Shown: one piece after another, positions 8,668-16,610 of the stretch
Position numbering within the stretch: the first letter of the stretch is position 1
How the letters are laid out: every line of letters starts with the position of its first letter
DNA from: JAOTVV01 sp039591075
GTDB lineage: Bacteria; Gemmatimonadota; Gemmatimonadetes; Gemmatimonadales; GWC2-71-9
NCBI GenBank assembly: GCA_039591075.1
Contig: JBDHEI010000004.1
Location: 1 to 64,000 of the forward strand
Reading direction: 5' to 3'
DNA length: 64,000 bases
Position numbers and translations under genes: made by a program
The notes under the pieces: generated by a model
Told to the model about the DNA's origin: nothing
Database searches by the model: none
Seen by the model: the letters and a program-made list of their open reading frames with translations, nothing else

Positions 8668-9036
8668 TCATGAGCCTGATGGACCCACGAGATCAGCATC
8701 CTCGTCGGGCGGCGGGGGCGGTGGATCCCCGGAGTCGTCTCGCTCCTCCACGTGTTGATACCTGACCTCCGAGAGTTGCTGGGCGTTGGGATGAACGATG
8801 GACTGCAGCGTCAGGGCGTGGAACGCCGCACCACTCCGGCTCAAACCGCGTCGTCTATAGTTGATCCAGCCTCGCGATTCCAAACGGAGCAGCACACGGT
8901 CAACCAGTGCGAGAGCAGCAAGGCCAAGGATCACCCAGAGTAGCGGTCGTAGTACCACACCGGCGAGGCCCACGAGCGGCCCCAGCCATGATGTGCCACT
9001 GATCGCGTCAGCCGCGGACCCGGAGGCAAGCCTCAC
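8668..9036 (-). CDS. Hypothetical small membrane protein
   Basis: The product has one or two membrane segments within WLGPLVGLAGVVLRPLLWVI and ILGLAALALVDRVLLRL, then a basic loop, and an acidic Pro-rich tail with six consecutive prolines. I prefer GTG at 9036 (122 aa), whose last two bases plus A form the TGA stop of the preceding lipoprotein gene (GTGA overlap), suggesting translational coupling. A longer frame from ATG at 9093 would overlap that gene by 61 bases. The family is unknown. Confidence 0.5.
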   Translation of the reverse strand: MRLASGSAADAISGTSWLGPLVGLAGVVLRPLLWVILGLAALALVDRVLLRLESRGWINYRRRGLSRSGAAFHALTLQSIVHPNAQQLSEVRYQHVEERDDSGDPPPPPPDEDADLVGPSGS

Positions 9037-9539
9037 GGTGTGCAGGCCTGAGCCGGAGAGGCTTCGGACCCGCCGGGCAAGGTGATACCCCACCCGGCCG
9101 CGCTGGCCGGCACGAATGCCGTTGTGGTGGGCGCGGCAAGAAGACGTGACGACCTCGCTGGCTGGGCTCCCAACGAGAGCGGATCAGCAGTCGTCCATGT
9201 GTAGGTTGTCGTATCGGCCCTGGTCCCGTCGTCAGACACGCCGATCACGTTGAAGGTCGCCGAGGGCGGCAACGTCAGGCACGCTGATGAGGCGATGACC
9301 AGGCCGAGGTCCAACGACCAGAAGCCCCCAGGCGTATGCGGCTGGTTGCCTGGAAACCCGAGAACGTGCACCGGCTCGCACCGGCCCATCTGACAGGTTC
9401 CGTTCACCACGAGCAACGCGATGCCGGCCCGGGGCCCGGCCGGAGAGGAGCAGGCGAGCGCGCCGAGCAGAAGGAGAAAGGCCTTCGCACCCGGGCTCGG
9501 GGGAGGGGGAAGCGAAACGGAGAGAAACGTTGCACGCAT
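9033..9539 (-). CDS. Hypothetical lipoprotein
   Basis: The 168-aa product has a signal peptide with a Pro-rich n-region and the lipobox LLGALACSS, so it is probably lipid-anchored. The mature part has cysteines in the segment NGTCQMGRCEP and a later SSACLTLPPS, and beta-strand-like Thr-rich stretches. The family is not recognised. It appears to be translationally coupled to the downstream membrane protein through a GTGA overlap. Confidence 0.6.
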   Translation of the reverse strand: MRATFLSVSLPPPPSPGAKAFLLLLGALACSSPAGPRAGIALLVVNGTCQMGRCEPVHVLGFPGNQPHTPGGFWSLDLGLVIASSACLTLPPSATFNVIGVSDDGTRADTTTYTWTTADPLSLGAQPARSSRLLAAPTTTAFVPASAAGWGITLPGGSEASPAQACTP

Positions 9540-9640
9540 GCACGTCCCGTGCGACTCGCGAGTGGCGTGAGAGCAACCCTACGCTAATCATACCCTCGCT
9601 GATGCTGACCGTCACCCGTAGAGGCAGGCACCAGCACACG

Positions 9641-10102
9641 TCAGCGGAGTAGCCGATCGCTCCGGGCCGCGAGATAGAGTATCCCCCACACACCAACCAC
9701 GAAGTAGGCGCCTAGGAACACCCAATACTCGAGACCCGGTACCAGGCGGTAGCCTGGCACACCGCGCAAGAGCACTAACGCGGCGGCGATGGTCGCAGCC
9801 CAATAGGTCGATATCCCCATCACGGCTGCCGTGGTCACGAGCGCCCAACGCTTCTTTAAGACCAGTCCAATCAGAGAAACGAGCATCAACGGGATGTAGG
9901 TGAGGGTATCGCCGGCTCCGAATGCTCGGTTCACCTCGACGCCAAATTCCGTGACTTCGTCGACGGACTCCTGCAGGCCGAGGCGGACCGCAAAATCGTA
10001 TGCAAAGAGGGATGTGGTTTGTCCCAACGCAAGTACGATCACGGAAAGGGCGAGAAACCCGCTGATGATCCAAAACCCTGTCGGACGCCGGCTTGTTGGC
10101 AT
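9641..10102 (-). CDS. Hypothetical membrane protein, four predicted helices
   Basis: Starting at ATG 10102, the 153-aa protein has hydrophobic segments at about residues 9-29 (FWIISGFLALSVIVLALG), 67-83 (YIPLMLVSLIGLVL), 88-112 and 122-145. It has no catalytic motif that I recognise. The frame extends further upstream, but that part reads as non-coding. About 100 bases of non-coding DNA separate it from the next lipoprotein gene. Confidence 0.6.
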   Translation of the reverse strand: MPTSRRPTGFWIISGFLALSVIVLALGQTTSLFAYDFAVRLGLQESVDEVTEFGVEVNRAFGAGDTLTYIPLMLVSLIGLVLKKRWALVTTAAVMGISTYWAATIAAALVLLRGVPGYRLVPGLEYWVFLGAYFVVGVWGILYLAARSDRLLR

Positions 10103-10197
10103 GGTGAGCTCACTGCGTGCGTATTGGGCGCAAAATGGATCCGCCGCGCTGCTTCGGGTGATCGGCCTGGGGATCACGTCCCAACCACCTAACCGCC

Positions 10198-10611
10198 TCA
10201 GACGTCGAACACCACCTCGGCAGTCCACATCCCGTCCCCCCGCTCCACCACCAGCCCATGGCGTGTCACCGCCTTTACCTCCGGCTGATGCTCGTGGTGT
10301 TCCGGGTCGAATGGCTCGCCGAGCAGCGTGCCATCGACCGCGGACTCCGTAACGGAAGCGAACTCGAGATCGGCGGGGAGAAACCCGTCGGTGGCGTGGA
10401 GGAAGAGCACCTCCCGCAGAAACCCGAGAAACAGCTCGGCCGGCTCGACGGCGGTGACCAAGAGGGCCCGGCGCTCACGGGGCTCCACCGGGGACTCTCC
10501 CGCCAGCAACCAGCGGAGTACCACGAGCCCGTCCATCAGCAACGCGTCCAGCGACTCGGCCTCGAACGCGACCTTGATGTCAGCGGTATGCGGCAGGAAA
10601 CGGTACGCCAT
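10198..10611 (-). CDS. Archease
   Basis: The 137-aa protein has archease hallmarks: the N-terminal HTADIKV motif with its metal-coordinating Asp and the conserved PEVKAVTRHGLVVER segment near the C-terminus. Archease promotes guanylylation and multiple turnover of the RNA ligase RtcB. No rtcB gene is in the window, so the partner would have to lie elsewhere. A pair of palindromes (10666-10693) lies just upstream of its start, between it and a small divergent frame, and may control it. Confidence 0.85.
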   Translation of the reverse strand: MAYRFLPHTADIKVAFEAESLDALLMDGLVVLRWLLAGESPVEPRERRALLVTAVEPAELFLGFLREVLFLHATDGFLPADLEFASVTESAVDGTLLGEPFDPEHHEHQPEVKAVTRHGLVVERGDGMWTAEVVFDV

Positions 10612-10662
10612 CTTTGGATACCGATCTCAAGAGATGGGGTGTGGGGCCCGGGTGTCCGATCC

Positions 10663-10693
10663 CCATGGTAGACCATGGCACCCTGGTTTACCA
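10663..10693. promoter_or_regulatory. Two TGGTNNACCA palindromes, candidate operators
   Basis: TGGTAGACCA (10666-10675, within the longer CCATGGT-AG-ACCATGG) and TGGTTTACCA (10684-10693) are both inverted repeats with a two-base centre, offset by 18 bp, close to two helical turns. They lie between the archease start and a small divergent frame. The arrangement suits a dimeric repressor bound in tandem. No cognate regulator is recognisable nearby. Confidence 0.45.
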
Positions 10694-10908
10694 TGCCGAC
10701 CCGCGCGGAGGCCCGTCCGGATGCCCTCGCCCGCGATATCTCGGCTGCCGTATCTGCCATCCGCTGCGCGCTCACCCTGCTGGACGCTACGGCGTTGAAC
10801 GGTGCGGAACGGGCGCTGCTTCAGGCTGTCGACAACGAGCTCGGCCACCTCGCTCGGGCCGTGAGTGGGACGTCCAACGCGAACGAGCCCGGTGCCTATC
10901 TTCAATAG
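10693..10908 (+). CDS. Possible small helical protein
   Basis: The 71-aa product contains an amphipathic stretch, ARDISAAVSAIRCALTLLDA, followed by a second helix, GAERALLQAVDNELGHLARAV, resembling the two-helix dimerisation hairpin of histidine kinases without the phospho-accepting motif. ATG at 10693 overlaps the second TGGTNNACCA palindrome; ATG at 10675 is an alternative within the first. The helical pattern and composition favour a real gene, but it could be spurious. Its stop overlaps the end of the convergent Rossmann remnant. Confidence 0.35.
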   Translation: MPTRAEARPDALARDISAAVSAIRCALTLLDATALNGAERALLQAVDNELGHLARAVSGTSNANEPGAYLQ

Positions 10909-11096
10909 GTCTCCCTCGCCCCCGTCACAGTCGCCCTCGCGGCGACGGCGGCATCCCCCGACAACACCTCTATGCCGGTGCCCGCCGCTCCGGCCGACCG
11001 GCGGACGATGCGGACGCGCTTTCCTTTAGTACGCAACAGCCCCGCCAGCCGACTTCCCACCTGACCCGCCCCAAACACGACGTGGAAGTCCGTCAT
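10902..11096 (-). pseudogene. Truncated NAD(P)-binding Rossmann protein
   Basis: The 64-aa frame begins with a normal dinucleotide-binding unit, FHVVFGAGQVGSRLAGLL, then KGKRVRIVRR and IEVLSGDA, which match the first third of NmrA/epimerase-like SDR proteins. It then stops after ARATVTGARETY, so the substrate domain and the rest of the Rossmann fold (about 240 residues) are absent. Its ATG overlaps the stop of the upstream exonuclease gene by four bases (ATGA), so it is still positioned for coupled translation. It looks like a deletion remnant rather than a functional oxidoreductase. Confidence 0.7.
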
Positions 11097-12085
11097 TTCT
11101 TGTTCTCTTTCCCCCAGTCGCTGTTACCGCGCCACAAGCGGCGATGGTCCAGCATCCACTGGCTCACCGACATGAGCCCGTCGGGGAAGTTTCCGTCGTC
11201 CGCCAGGGCCTCGCCCATCGACGCGGTCTTGGCGCTGGCGTTGTCCGCCCAATGCAGCGCTTCGGCCTCGAGCGTCATCGGGAGGATGGGGCTCCCGAAC
11301 TCGAGCCGACCGTGATGTGACAGGATCAGGTGCAAGAGAATGTCACGCTCGGTGGGCGTGCACGGTGGTGGCGCCTCTTCGGTCAGACGACGGTCCAGCA
11401 TCAGCGCGCCCAGCACCACGTGCCCCAGCAAGCGGCCCACCTCGGTATGGTCGAACGCCCCGTCCCAGCGGTACGCCTCGAGCTTGCCGATGTCGTGGAG
11501 CAGGGCACCGGCAAGCACGAGTTCCTGGTCGGCCCCGGAGGCCCGCGCGATGGTGCGCGCGATAGCTGCCACCTCGGCGGTGTGCTTGAGCAACCCGCCC
11601 AACTGCGCGTGATGCCCGAACACGGCCGCGGGGCACTGCTCGTAGCGTTGCCGGAAACCGTCCTCCTCGTAGAACAGATCGACCACCGCCCTGAGACGAG
11701 GCTTCTCGATCTGACGGCGCCAACTGTCGAGGACCTCCCAATACCGATCGATCGACGCGACGGACGGGAGGAGCAGCGTGAAGTTCACGGACGCGCTCGG
11801 CAGATGCCGGATCGACACCACTCTGAGTTGCCGCCGTTCGCGATAGGTCGCCACTTCGCCCACCACCTGCACCACGTGGCCGCGTGCCAGTCCCGCAACC
11901 TCTCCGGCCCGCTCCGACCAGAACGGCTCGGTGGCGATCCGGCCGGTGGCGTTGCCAAGCGTGAGAATGGTGAACGGATCGCCGCTCGCTTGGGTACGGA
12001 CCTCGACGTCCACGACCAGGAACGGATCCTGGACGCGGCTGCCGACGGTGAGGGTCGGGATGTCGAGCGGAACGGTCGAGGGCAT
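11093..12085 (-). CDS. YhaM-like OB-fold/HD-domain 3'-5' exoribonuclease
   Basis: The 330-aa protein has an N-terminal OB-fold (about residues 10-100; DPFTILTLGNATGRIATEPF, VVQVVGEV) and an HD phosphohydrolase domain (about 150-300) with LKHTAEVA, LLHDIGKLEAY and ILSHHG as metal ligands. This is the layout of Bacillus YhaM, a metal-dependent 3'-5' exonuclease acting on RNA and single-stranded DNA. It lies 36 bases downstream of the acyltransferase gene in the LemA-M48 chain. Catalytic His-Asp motifs are intact. Confidence 0.85.
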   Translation of the reverse strand: MPSTVPLDIPTLTVGSRVQDPFLVVDVEVRTQASGDPFTILTLGNATGRIATEPFWSERAGEVAGLARGHVVQVVGEVATYRERRQLRVVSIRHLPSASVNFTLLLPSVASIDRYWEVLDSWRRQIEKPRLRAVVDLFYEEDGFRQRYEQCPAAVFGHHAQLGGLLKHTAEVAAIARTIARASGADQELVLAGALLHDIGKLEAYRWDGAFDHTEVGRLLGHVVLGALMLDRRLTEEAPPPCTPTERDILLHLILSHHGRLEFGSPILPMTLEAEALHWADNASAKTASMGEALADDGNFPDGLMSVSQWMLDHRRLWRGNSDWGKENKK

Positions 12086-12121
12086 GGATGGAAACCTAAG
12101 ACCTTGAGCGAGCCGGAGCTG

Positions 12122-13624
12122 TCACGGACGCGGGGCCCGCCGCCAACGGCCTAGACTCGGCAGGTCGCGGTCGGGCTCGTGCGCCGGGTGCATCACCGAT
12201 TCGTACGATTGCTTTGGCAAGAGATGCTCCAGCGAGTTGGCATAGTACTCCAGGAGCGGGCGCTGTTTGGGGAGCACGACGTACGTCTGCCCGTGCCGCA
12301 CCACCAGCCGTCGCATCCTGAGCGTGCGCCACGCTCGATCCAAGATCATGTCGGGCGTGCGTTCGGGATGAACGAGATTCGCTCCGCGGCGGAGCAATTC
12401 GTCGCGCAGCGCGTCGATGCGCTCCAAGAGACGGTCGCGATCGATGGCCGTCTCTCCCACCGCCAGGATCGCCGCGGCGACCAGCGGTACCGGCGTGACG
12501 GGGATGATGTCGGCGATGTGCCCGAGCATCTCGTCGCCGAGCGCCTCGATCCGGGGGAGACGCTCCTCCTTGGGGAGGTCCAGCGTGCCGGGTTTGGCGG
12601 CGAGCCATGCCCGCAGTGAAACCGGTGTCCCGAACGTGACATGCACGCGCCCGTAGCGGCGCAGGTTACCGGTCACGAATCGCAACACGTTCCACGACAG
12701 ATAGTGCAGCACCCCGACCAGCTGACGAATCCGGCCGGGCCGGTCGGTGCGCTGCAGCAGCTCGTGGGTGAGATGCCGATCCTCGAGCACGCGGTCGTAG
12801 TTGAGTGCGACGGGAACGAGCTTGATGTCTCGCCCGCTACCGCCTGCGCTCCCCAACTCGGGCAAGGCAGTGGCGATGTGGTCCAGCAGTCCGATCTTGG
12901 CCGGACGGAACCGCCCATCTCGGCTCAGGCCTCCCTCCAAGAAGATGCCCTGGGTTATGCCGTTGCGGGTGATCAGCTGCACGTATCGCCTGAGCACCGT
13001 GTGGTAGAGCGTGTCCCGGAAACCGCGGCGCACGAAATACGCGCCGAACGACTTGAACACGTATTCGAGCGGCCATACCCGCGCCCACTCGCCCACCGCG
13101 TAGCTGATGCTCACGGCCCGGGCCAGGACGTAGGCGACCACCACGTAGTCGGCGTTGGAGCGGTGGTTGACGAGATACACCACCACGTCATTGCGGGGGA
13201 TGGACTGGATCGCCTGCCGATCGACGTAGTCGCTCTCCACCCGGTACAGGAGATTGATGAACACGCGGGCGAAGTTGTAGCCGAACTTGTAGTAGGAGAG
13301 CACGTTGAACTGCGGTACGATCTCGTCGATGTACCGCTCGACGCTGGCACGGACCTCGGGCTCCTCCTTGTGGTGCTCGGCGGCGTGGGCGCCTATGGCC
13401 TGTTTGACCACCGCGTCGTGCAACAACTCCTCTCGGATGGTGCGTCGGCTCACGAGCTTGTAGCGGTCGAGTCGGACACGGAACTGATGCACGGCGCGCA
13501 GGACGGCGCGGTCGAACCAGTGACGGATGGCCCGGCGCGTCCGGCGGACGGTCCACAGCGTGAGGCCGGCGGTGAGGAGCGCCGCCACTCCCAGGAGCAG
13601 CCAATCGAGCAGGGAGAGGATCAG
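12122..13624 (-). CDS. PlsB-like glycerol-3-phosphate acyltransferase
   Basis: The protein of about 500 residues has an N-terminal membrane segment (LLDWLLLGVAALLTAGLTLW) and the GPAT motifs: NHRSNADYVV (H-x4-D), YFVRRGFRDTLYH, GIFLEGGLSRDGR and LVPVALNYDRVLED. It would acylate sn-glycerol-3-phosphate, or a related acceptor, at the inner membrane. The start is uncertain: the frame is open far upstream, but real homology begins just after the M48 gene. No ATG is available; CTG at 13624, overlapping the M48 stop, or a later GTG at the GVAAL motif, are the candidates, with GAGGAGG just upstream. Confidence 0.82.
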   Translation of the reverse strand: MILSLLDWLLLGVAALLTAGLTLWTVRRTRRAIRHWFDRAVLRAVHQFRVRLDRYKLVSRRTIREELLHDAVVKQAIGAHAAEHHKEEPEVRASVERYIDEIVPQFNVLSYYKFGYNFARVFINLLYRVESDYVDRQAIQSIPRNDVVVYLVNHRSNADYVVVAYVLARAVSISYAVGEWARVWPLEYVFKSFGAYFVRRGFRDTLYHTVLRRYVQLITRNGITQGIFLEGGLSRDGRFRPAKIGLLDHIATALPELGSAGGSGRDIKLVPVALNYDRVLEDRHLTHELLQRTDRPGRIRQLVGVLHYLSWNVLRFVTGNLRRYGRVHVTFGTPVSLRAWLAAKPGTLDLPKEERLPRIEALGDEMLGHIADIIPVTPVPLVAAAILAVGETAIDRDRLLERIDALRDELLRRGANLVHPERTPDMILDRAWRTLRMRRLVVRHGQTYVVLPKQRPLLEYYANSLEHLLPKQSYESVMHPAHEPDRDLPSLGRWRRAPRP

Positions 13625-14661
13625 ACCTCCTCGGGGAGGACTCCGGTCTTCTCGTACTGGTAGGCCATGGCCTTGAGCCGGGCAATGCGGACGGCCATGG
13701 GCGGGTGGGTGGCGAACGCGTTGGCGAACATTCCCTGCTTGGAGCTGAGTTTGCGGCCCATGGGGTCGGCAATGCAGAGGTGCGCGGTGCCCCGCTTGAT
13801 GGCCTTGGTGGGGGCCGCCGCGTTTTCGATGGTGCGGAGCGCCGACGCCAATGCTGCCGGGTTGCGTGTGAACTGCGCGCCGGTGGCGTCGGCCAGGAAC
13901 TCCCGCTTGCGGCTCACGCCGAGTGCCAGGAGTTGCGAGACGAGCGGTGCCAGCAGGAGCGTGATCAGCCACACGATGAGCACCACCAGGGCCAGCGGGC
14001 CCGCTCCGCCTTTCTTTCCGCCGCCTCCGCCCCCGCCGCGTCCACCGCGCCCGCCGCGAAACCCGCCGTACCGCATGACGCGCCACGCACCGTCGGAGAT
14101 GAGGGCGATCACCCCGACGAGTGCGGCGAGCAGGGTCATCAACTTGACGTCGTAATTGCGGATGTGTGCCATCTCGTGCGCCACGACGGCCTGCAGCTGG
14201 TCACGGTTGAGCGCGGTGAGCAGACCCTCGGTCACGGCCACGTGGGCGTCCGTTTCCGCGATGCCGGTGGCGAACGCATTGGGGTCGGGGTCCGGCACGA
14301 TCCAGATCTTGGGTCTTGGCAGCCCCGAGGCGATCGCCATTTCCTCCACCACGTTGACCAGCTGCTTTTCCTTGTCGCTGCTCGCCTCCAACAGCTGCCA
14401 CGCACCGGTCGCCCATAACACTTCTTTCGGGCCGCGCTTCCATGCGAGCCACGTCATGCCGACGCCGAGCAGCGTGGCGCCGATGCCGAACCAGGGAATG
14501 GTGTGGTGGTACCCGTCGGGCGGAGCGCCGCTCGTGCCCAGATAGTATGCGAGATCGCCGCCGAACCCGATCCACGCAAAGAACGCGATGAAGATCGCTA
14601 CGAGGACGGTCGAGCGGCGGCGATTCGCACGTTGTTGCGCAAAGAGATTCTGTTCGCTCAC
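13621..14661 (-). CDS. htpX: HtpX-like M48 membrane metalloprotease
   Basis: The 346-aa protein has two N-terminal membrane helices (about 18-40 and 53-75), the zinc motif AHEMAHIRNYD, two more helices with a Gly-rich basic loop between them, and a downstream EFLADATGAQ motif with the third zinc ligand. M48 proteases of this type degrade misfolded membrane proteins, with the active site facing the cytoplasm. It overlaps the lemA stop by four bases, and LemA-M48 pairing is a recurrent genomic association. The long glycine-rich insert (GGFRGGRGGRGGGGGGGKKG) is unusual for E. coli HtpX and more like YggG-type relatives. Confidence 0.88.
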   Translation of the reverse strand: MSEQNLFAQQRANRRRSTVLVAIFIAFFAWIGFGGDLAYYLGTSGAPPDGYHHTIPWFGIGATLLGVGMTWLAWKRGPKEVLWATGAWQLLEASSDKEKQLVNVVEEMAIASGLPRPKIWIVPDPDPNAFATGIAETDAHVAVTEGLLTALNRDQLQAVVAHEMAHIRNYDVKLMTLLAALVGVIALISDGAWRVMRYGGFRGGRGGRGGGGGGGKKGGAGPLALVVLIVWLITLLLAPLVSQLLALGVSRKREFLADATGAQFTRNPAALASALRTIENAAAPTKAIKRGTAHLCIADPMGRKLSSKQGMFANAFATHPPMAVRIARLKAMAYQYEKTGVLPEEV

Positions 14662-15245
14662 TGCTTGGGCTTGAACGACAAGTCGACCTTGGGCACCTCA
14701 CGCTCCTTGTCGTCGGCCAGCTCCCACAGTTCGACCTGTTCGGCCCGCGCCAGGCCCGCGATCAGGTTCCACGGGAACTGCTGCTGCTTCACGTTGTAGT
14801 TCGTGGCCGTGTCGTTGTACAACTGCCGCGAAAACGCCACCCGGTTCTCGGTCGACGTCAGCTCTTCCTGCAGCTGGCCCACGTTGCCGGTGGCCTTGAG
14901 GTCGGGATAGCGCTCGACGACCACGTTGAGTTTGCCGAGGGCCGATGACAGCGCGGCTTCCGCGGCGGCCAGCTGCTGCACACCGCCCGTCGGGCTGGCG
15001 TTGGCCTGGATCTTCACTGCCTGGTTGCGCGCCTGGATCACGGCTTCGAGCGTCTCCTTCTCGAATTCCATCGCTCCCCTCACCGCTTCGATCAGGTTCG
15101 GGATCAGGTCGTGCCGCCGCTTGAGTTGGACGTCGATCTGCTTCCAGGCGTTGAGCGTCTCGCCCTTGAGCCGGATCAACAGGTTGTACGCCGAGATGCC
15201 CCAGATTACCACGACGGCGAGGAGAATGAGGAAGACCCAGGTCAT
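14658..15245 (-). CDS. lemA: LemA family protein
   Basis: The 195-aa protein has an N-terminal membrane anchor (WVFLILLAVVVIWGISAYN) and the LemA helical domain: LNAWKQIDVQLKRRHDLIPN, AVIQARNQAV, ENRVAFSRQLYNDTATNYN and FPWNLIAGL. LemA proteins are periplasm- or outside-facing helical bundles of unclear biochemical role that travel with M48 proteases. The ATGA overlap with the protease gene indicates coupled expression. A MerR-like regulator gene lies just upstream in the same orientation. Confidence 0.92.
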   Translation of the reverse strand: MTWVFLILLAVVVIWGISAYNLLIRLKGETLNAWKQIDVQLKRRHDLIPNLIEAVRGAMEFEKETLEAVIQARNQAVKIQANASPTGGVQQLAAAEAALSSALGKLNVVVERYPDLKATGNVGQLQEELTSTENRVAFSRQLYNDTATNYNVKQQQFPWNLIAGLARAEQVELWELADDKEREVPKVDLSFKPKQ

Positions 15246-15290
15246 GATGTACTCCGAGTTGCGGTGTCAGGTCACGGCAGCATGCGGCTG

Positions 15291-15992
15291 CTACGCGTGG
15301 TGCTCGGTCCGTTCGGTTGCGGCCCGCGCGGCCGGCCGGGGCGCCAGCGGCCGCGACGGCGAGAGCAGCCGGTGTATCGCCAGCCGTACGGCTTCGGCGA
15401 CGTGCCGCTGCAGCTCGGCCTCGCTTGCCAAAGCGTGATCGTCGCGCACGTGCAGCTCGATCCCTTCCGTCACCGGGAGCCGGCGCCACGTGGCCGACGA
15501 CCGTTCGGCCTGCTCGGGGGGTTCGGGCGGCGGGACGCGCAGCACCTGCCCGGCCCGGCCACGCGGTTGCTCCTTGCCAGCATACAGCGGGAGCACGGTT
15601 GGAGGTGGAAGGCCGGGCCCGAGGCTGGCCGCCACTCGGCGCTCGAGCACGTCGCCCGTCGTGGTGCGCAGCTCCTCGGCAATGGCCGCGAGCGTGCCGC
15701 CTTCCATCTGGCGGAGCTTGATGGCCAGGACCTCGAGCAGATGGCGGTAGCCATAGGTTGCGGCGGTGCCACGCCCTTCGGGCGACGCCACCAGGCTGCG
15801 CGTCACGTAGAAGCGGATGGTGCGTTCAGAAGGATGCGCACTCGCCGCAGCGTTGATGGGTCTCACGCCGGCGGCGTCGAGCATGGCGGCGGTGAGCGCG
15901 GCCAGGTCGCGGAGGTTCCAGGGCGCCAAGCGGCGGTACTCTCTCAAGTTGAGGAGAGGATCGCGCTCCGATCCTCCGCCGAGTGCGGCCAT
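15291..15992 (-). CDS. MerR-family transcriptional regulator
   Basis: The 233-aa protein has a winged-helix DNA-binding region at about residues 50-115, with SERTIRFYVTRSLVASPEGR, then TYGYRHLLEVLAIKLRQMEG, as in MerR regulators. The C-terminal half is Pro/Arg-rich, with a predicted helix before residue 210 but no cysteine pattern of metal-responsive MerR proteins. It is 45 bases upstream of lemA in the same direction and is a plausible regulator of the lemA-protease-acyltransferase chain. Confidence 0.78.
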   Translation of the reverse strand: MAALGGGSERDPLLNLREYRRLAPWNLRDLAALTAAMLDAAGVRPINAAASAHPSERTIRFYVTRSLVASPEGRGTAATYGYRHLLEVLAIKLRQMEGGTLAAIAEELRTTTGDVLERRVAASLGPGLPPPTVLPLYAGKEQPRGRAGQVLRVPPPEPPEQAERSSATWRRLPVTEGIELHVRDDHALASEAELQRHVAEAVRLAIHRLLSPSRPLAPRPAARAATERTEHHA

Positions 15993-16157
15993 GGAGGTCT
16001 TCCTTCCCTTCGCCCGTCAGAAACCGACAGCGAGAAGCATGCCTAGTATGGACGCGCGCCCACCGACCGGCAAGGGCTGATCCCAGGTGCGTGGTTTCGC
16101 CCCCGGCTGCACCAACTGGAGTACGACCCGTGGCGGCCGGTGGACCATCGTGCGGCC

Positions 16158-16583
16158 ATGCGAGGCAGCACACTGTTGGAGTTACTCATCGCGGTGGTAA
16201 TCGTCGGCACACTGCTCGTGATTGCCGCTCCGCGGTTCTCGGCATGGGGCGACCGGCTCGCCGCGGAGCGGGCGGCGCGTGATCTCGCGCTCTTCTACCA
16301 TCAGGCACGCACCGCCGCGCTGTTCCGGGGCACCCGCGTTCGTCTCGAGTTCGACCAGCGCACGCTGCGTGCGGTGTTCGAGGGCGTGACCGATTCCACG
16401 TTCCTCGAGCCACCGGGACCTGTCCGCCACGGCGCGACCCTCTCGGCGAGCCGCGCCGTGATCCGTATCTACTCCAATGGTCTGGGTCTCGGTGCCGCCA
16501 ACACCAAGCTGGTGGTTCGCCGCGGAGAAGCAGCCGAGTCGCTCACGACCTCTCGGCTAGGGCGGCTGAAGCGCTGGAACTGA
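16158..16583 (+). CDS. Type IV pilin-like (pseudopilin) protein
   Basis: Starting at ATG 16158, the 141-aa protein begins MRG followed by STLLELLIAVVIVGTLLVIA: a class III signal cut after Gly3 by prepilin peptidase, with Glu at position +5 of the mature protein and the hydrophobic alpha-1 helix. The downstream helix (AERAARDLALFYHQARTAAL) and beta-rich domain fit GspH/FimT-type minor pseudopilins. No other pilus genes are adjacent, so it is an orphan here. It converges with the propeller lipoprotein gene. Confidence 0.82.
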   Translation: MRGSTLLELLIAVVIVGTLLVIAAPRFSAWGDRLAAERAARDLALFYHQARTAALFRGTRVRLEFDQRTLRAVFEGVTDSTFLEPPGPVRHGATLSASRAVIRIYSNGLGLGAANTKLVVRRGEAAESLTTSRLGRLKRWN

Positions 16584-16610
16584 CGCTGGTACTCGAACGG
16601 CTGAGTCAGG

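Noticed and set aside
13625..14086. N-terminal extension of the PlsB-like frame over the M48 gene
   Set aside because: The extension is Arg-rich out-of-frame sequence of the M48 protease gene.
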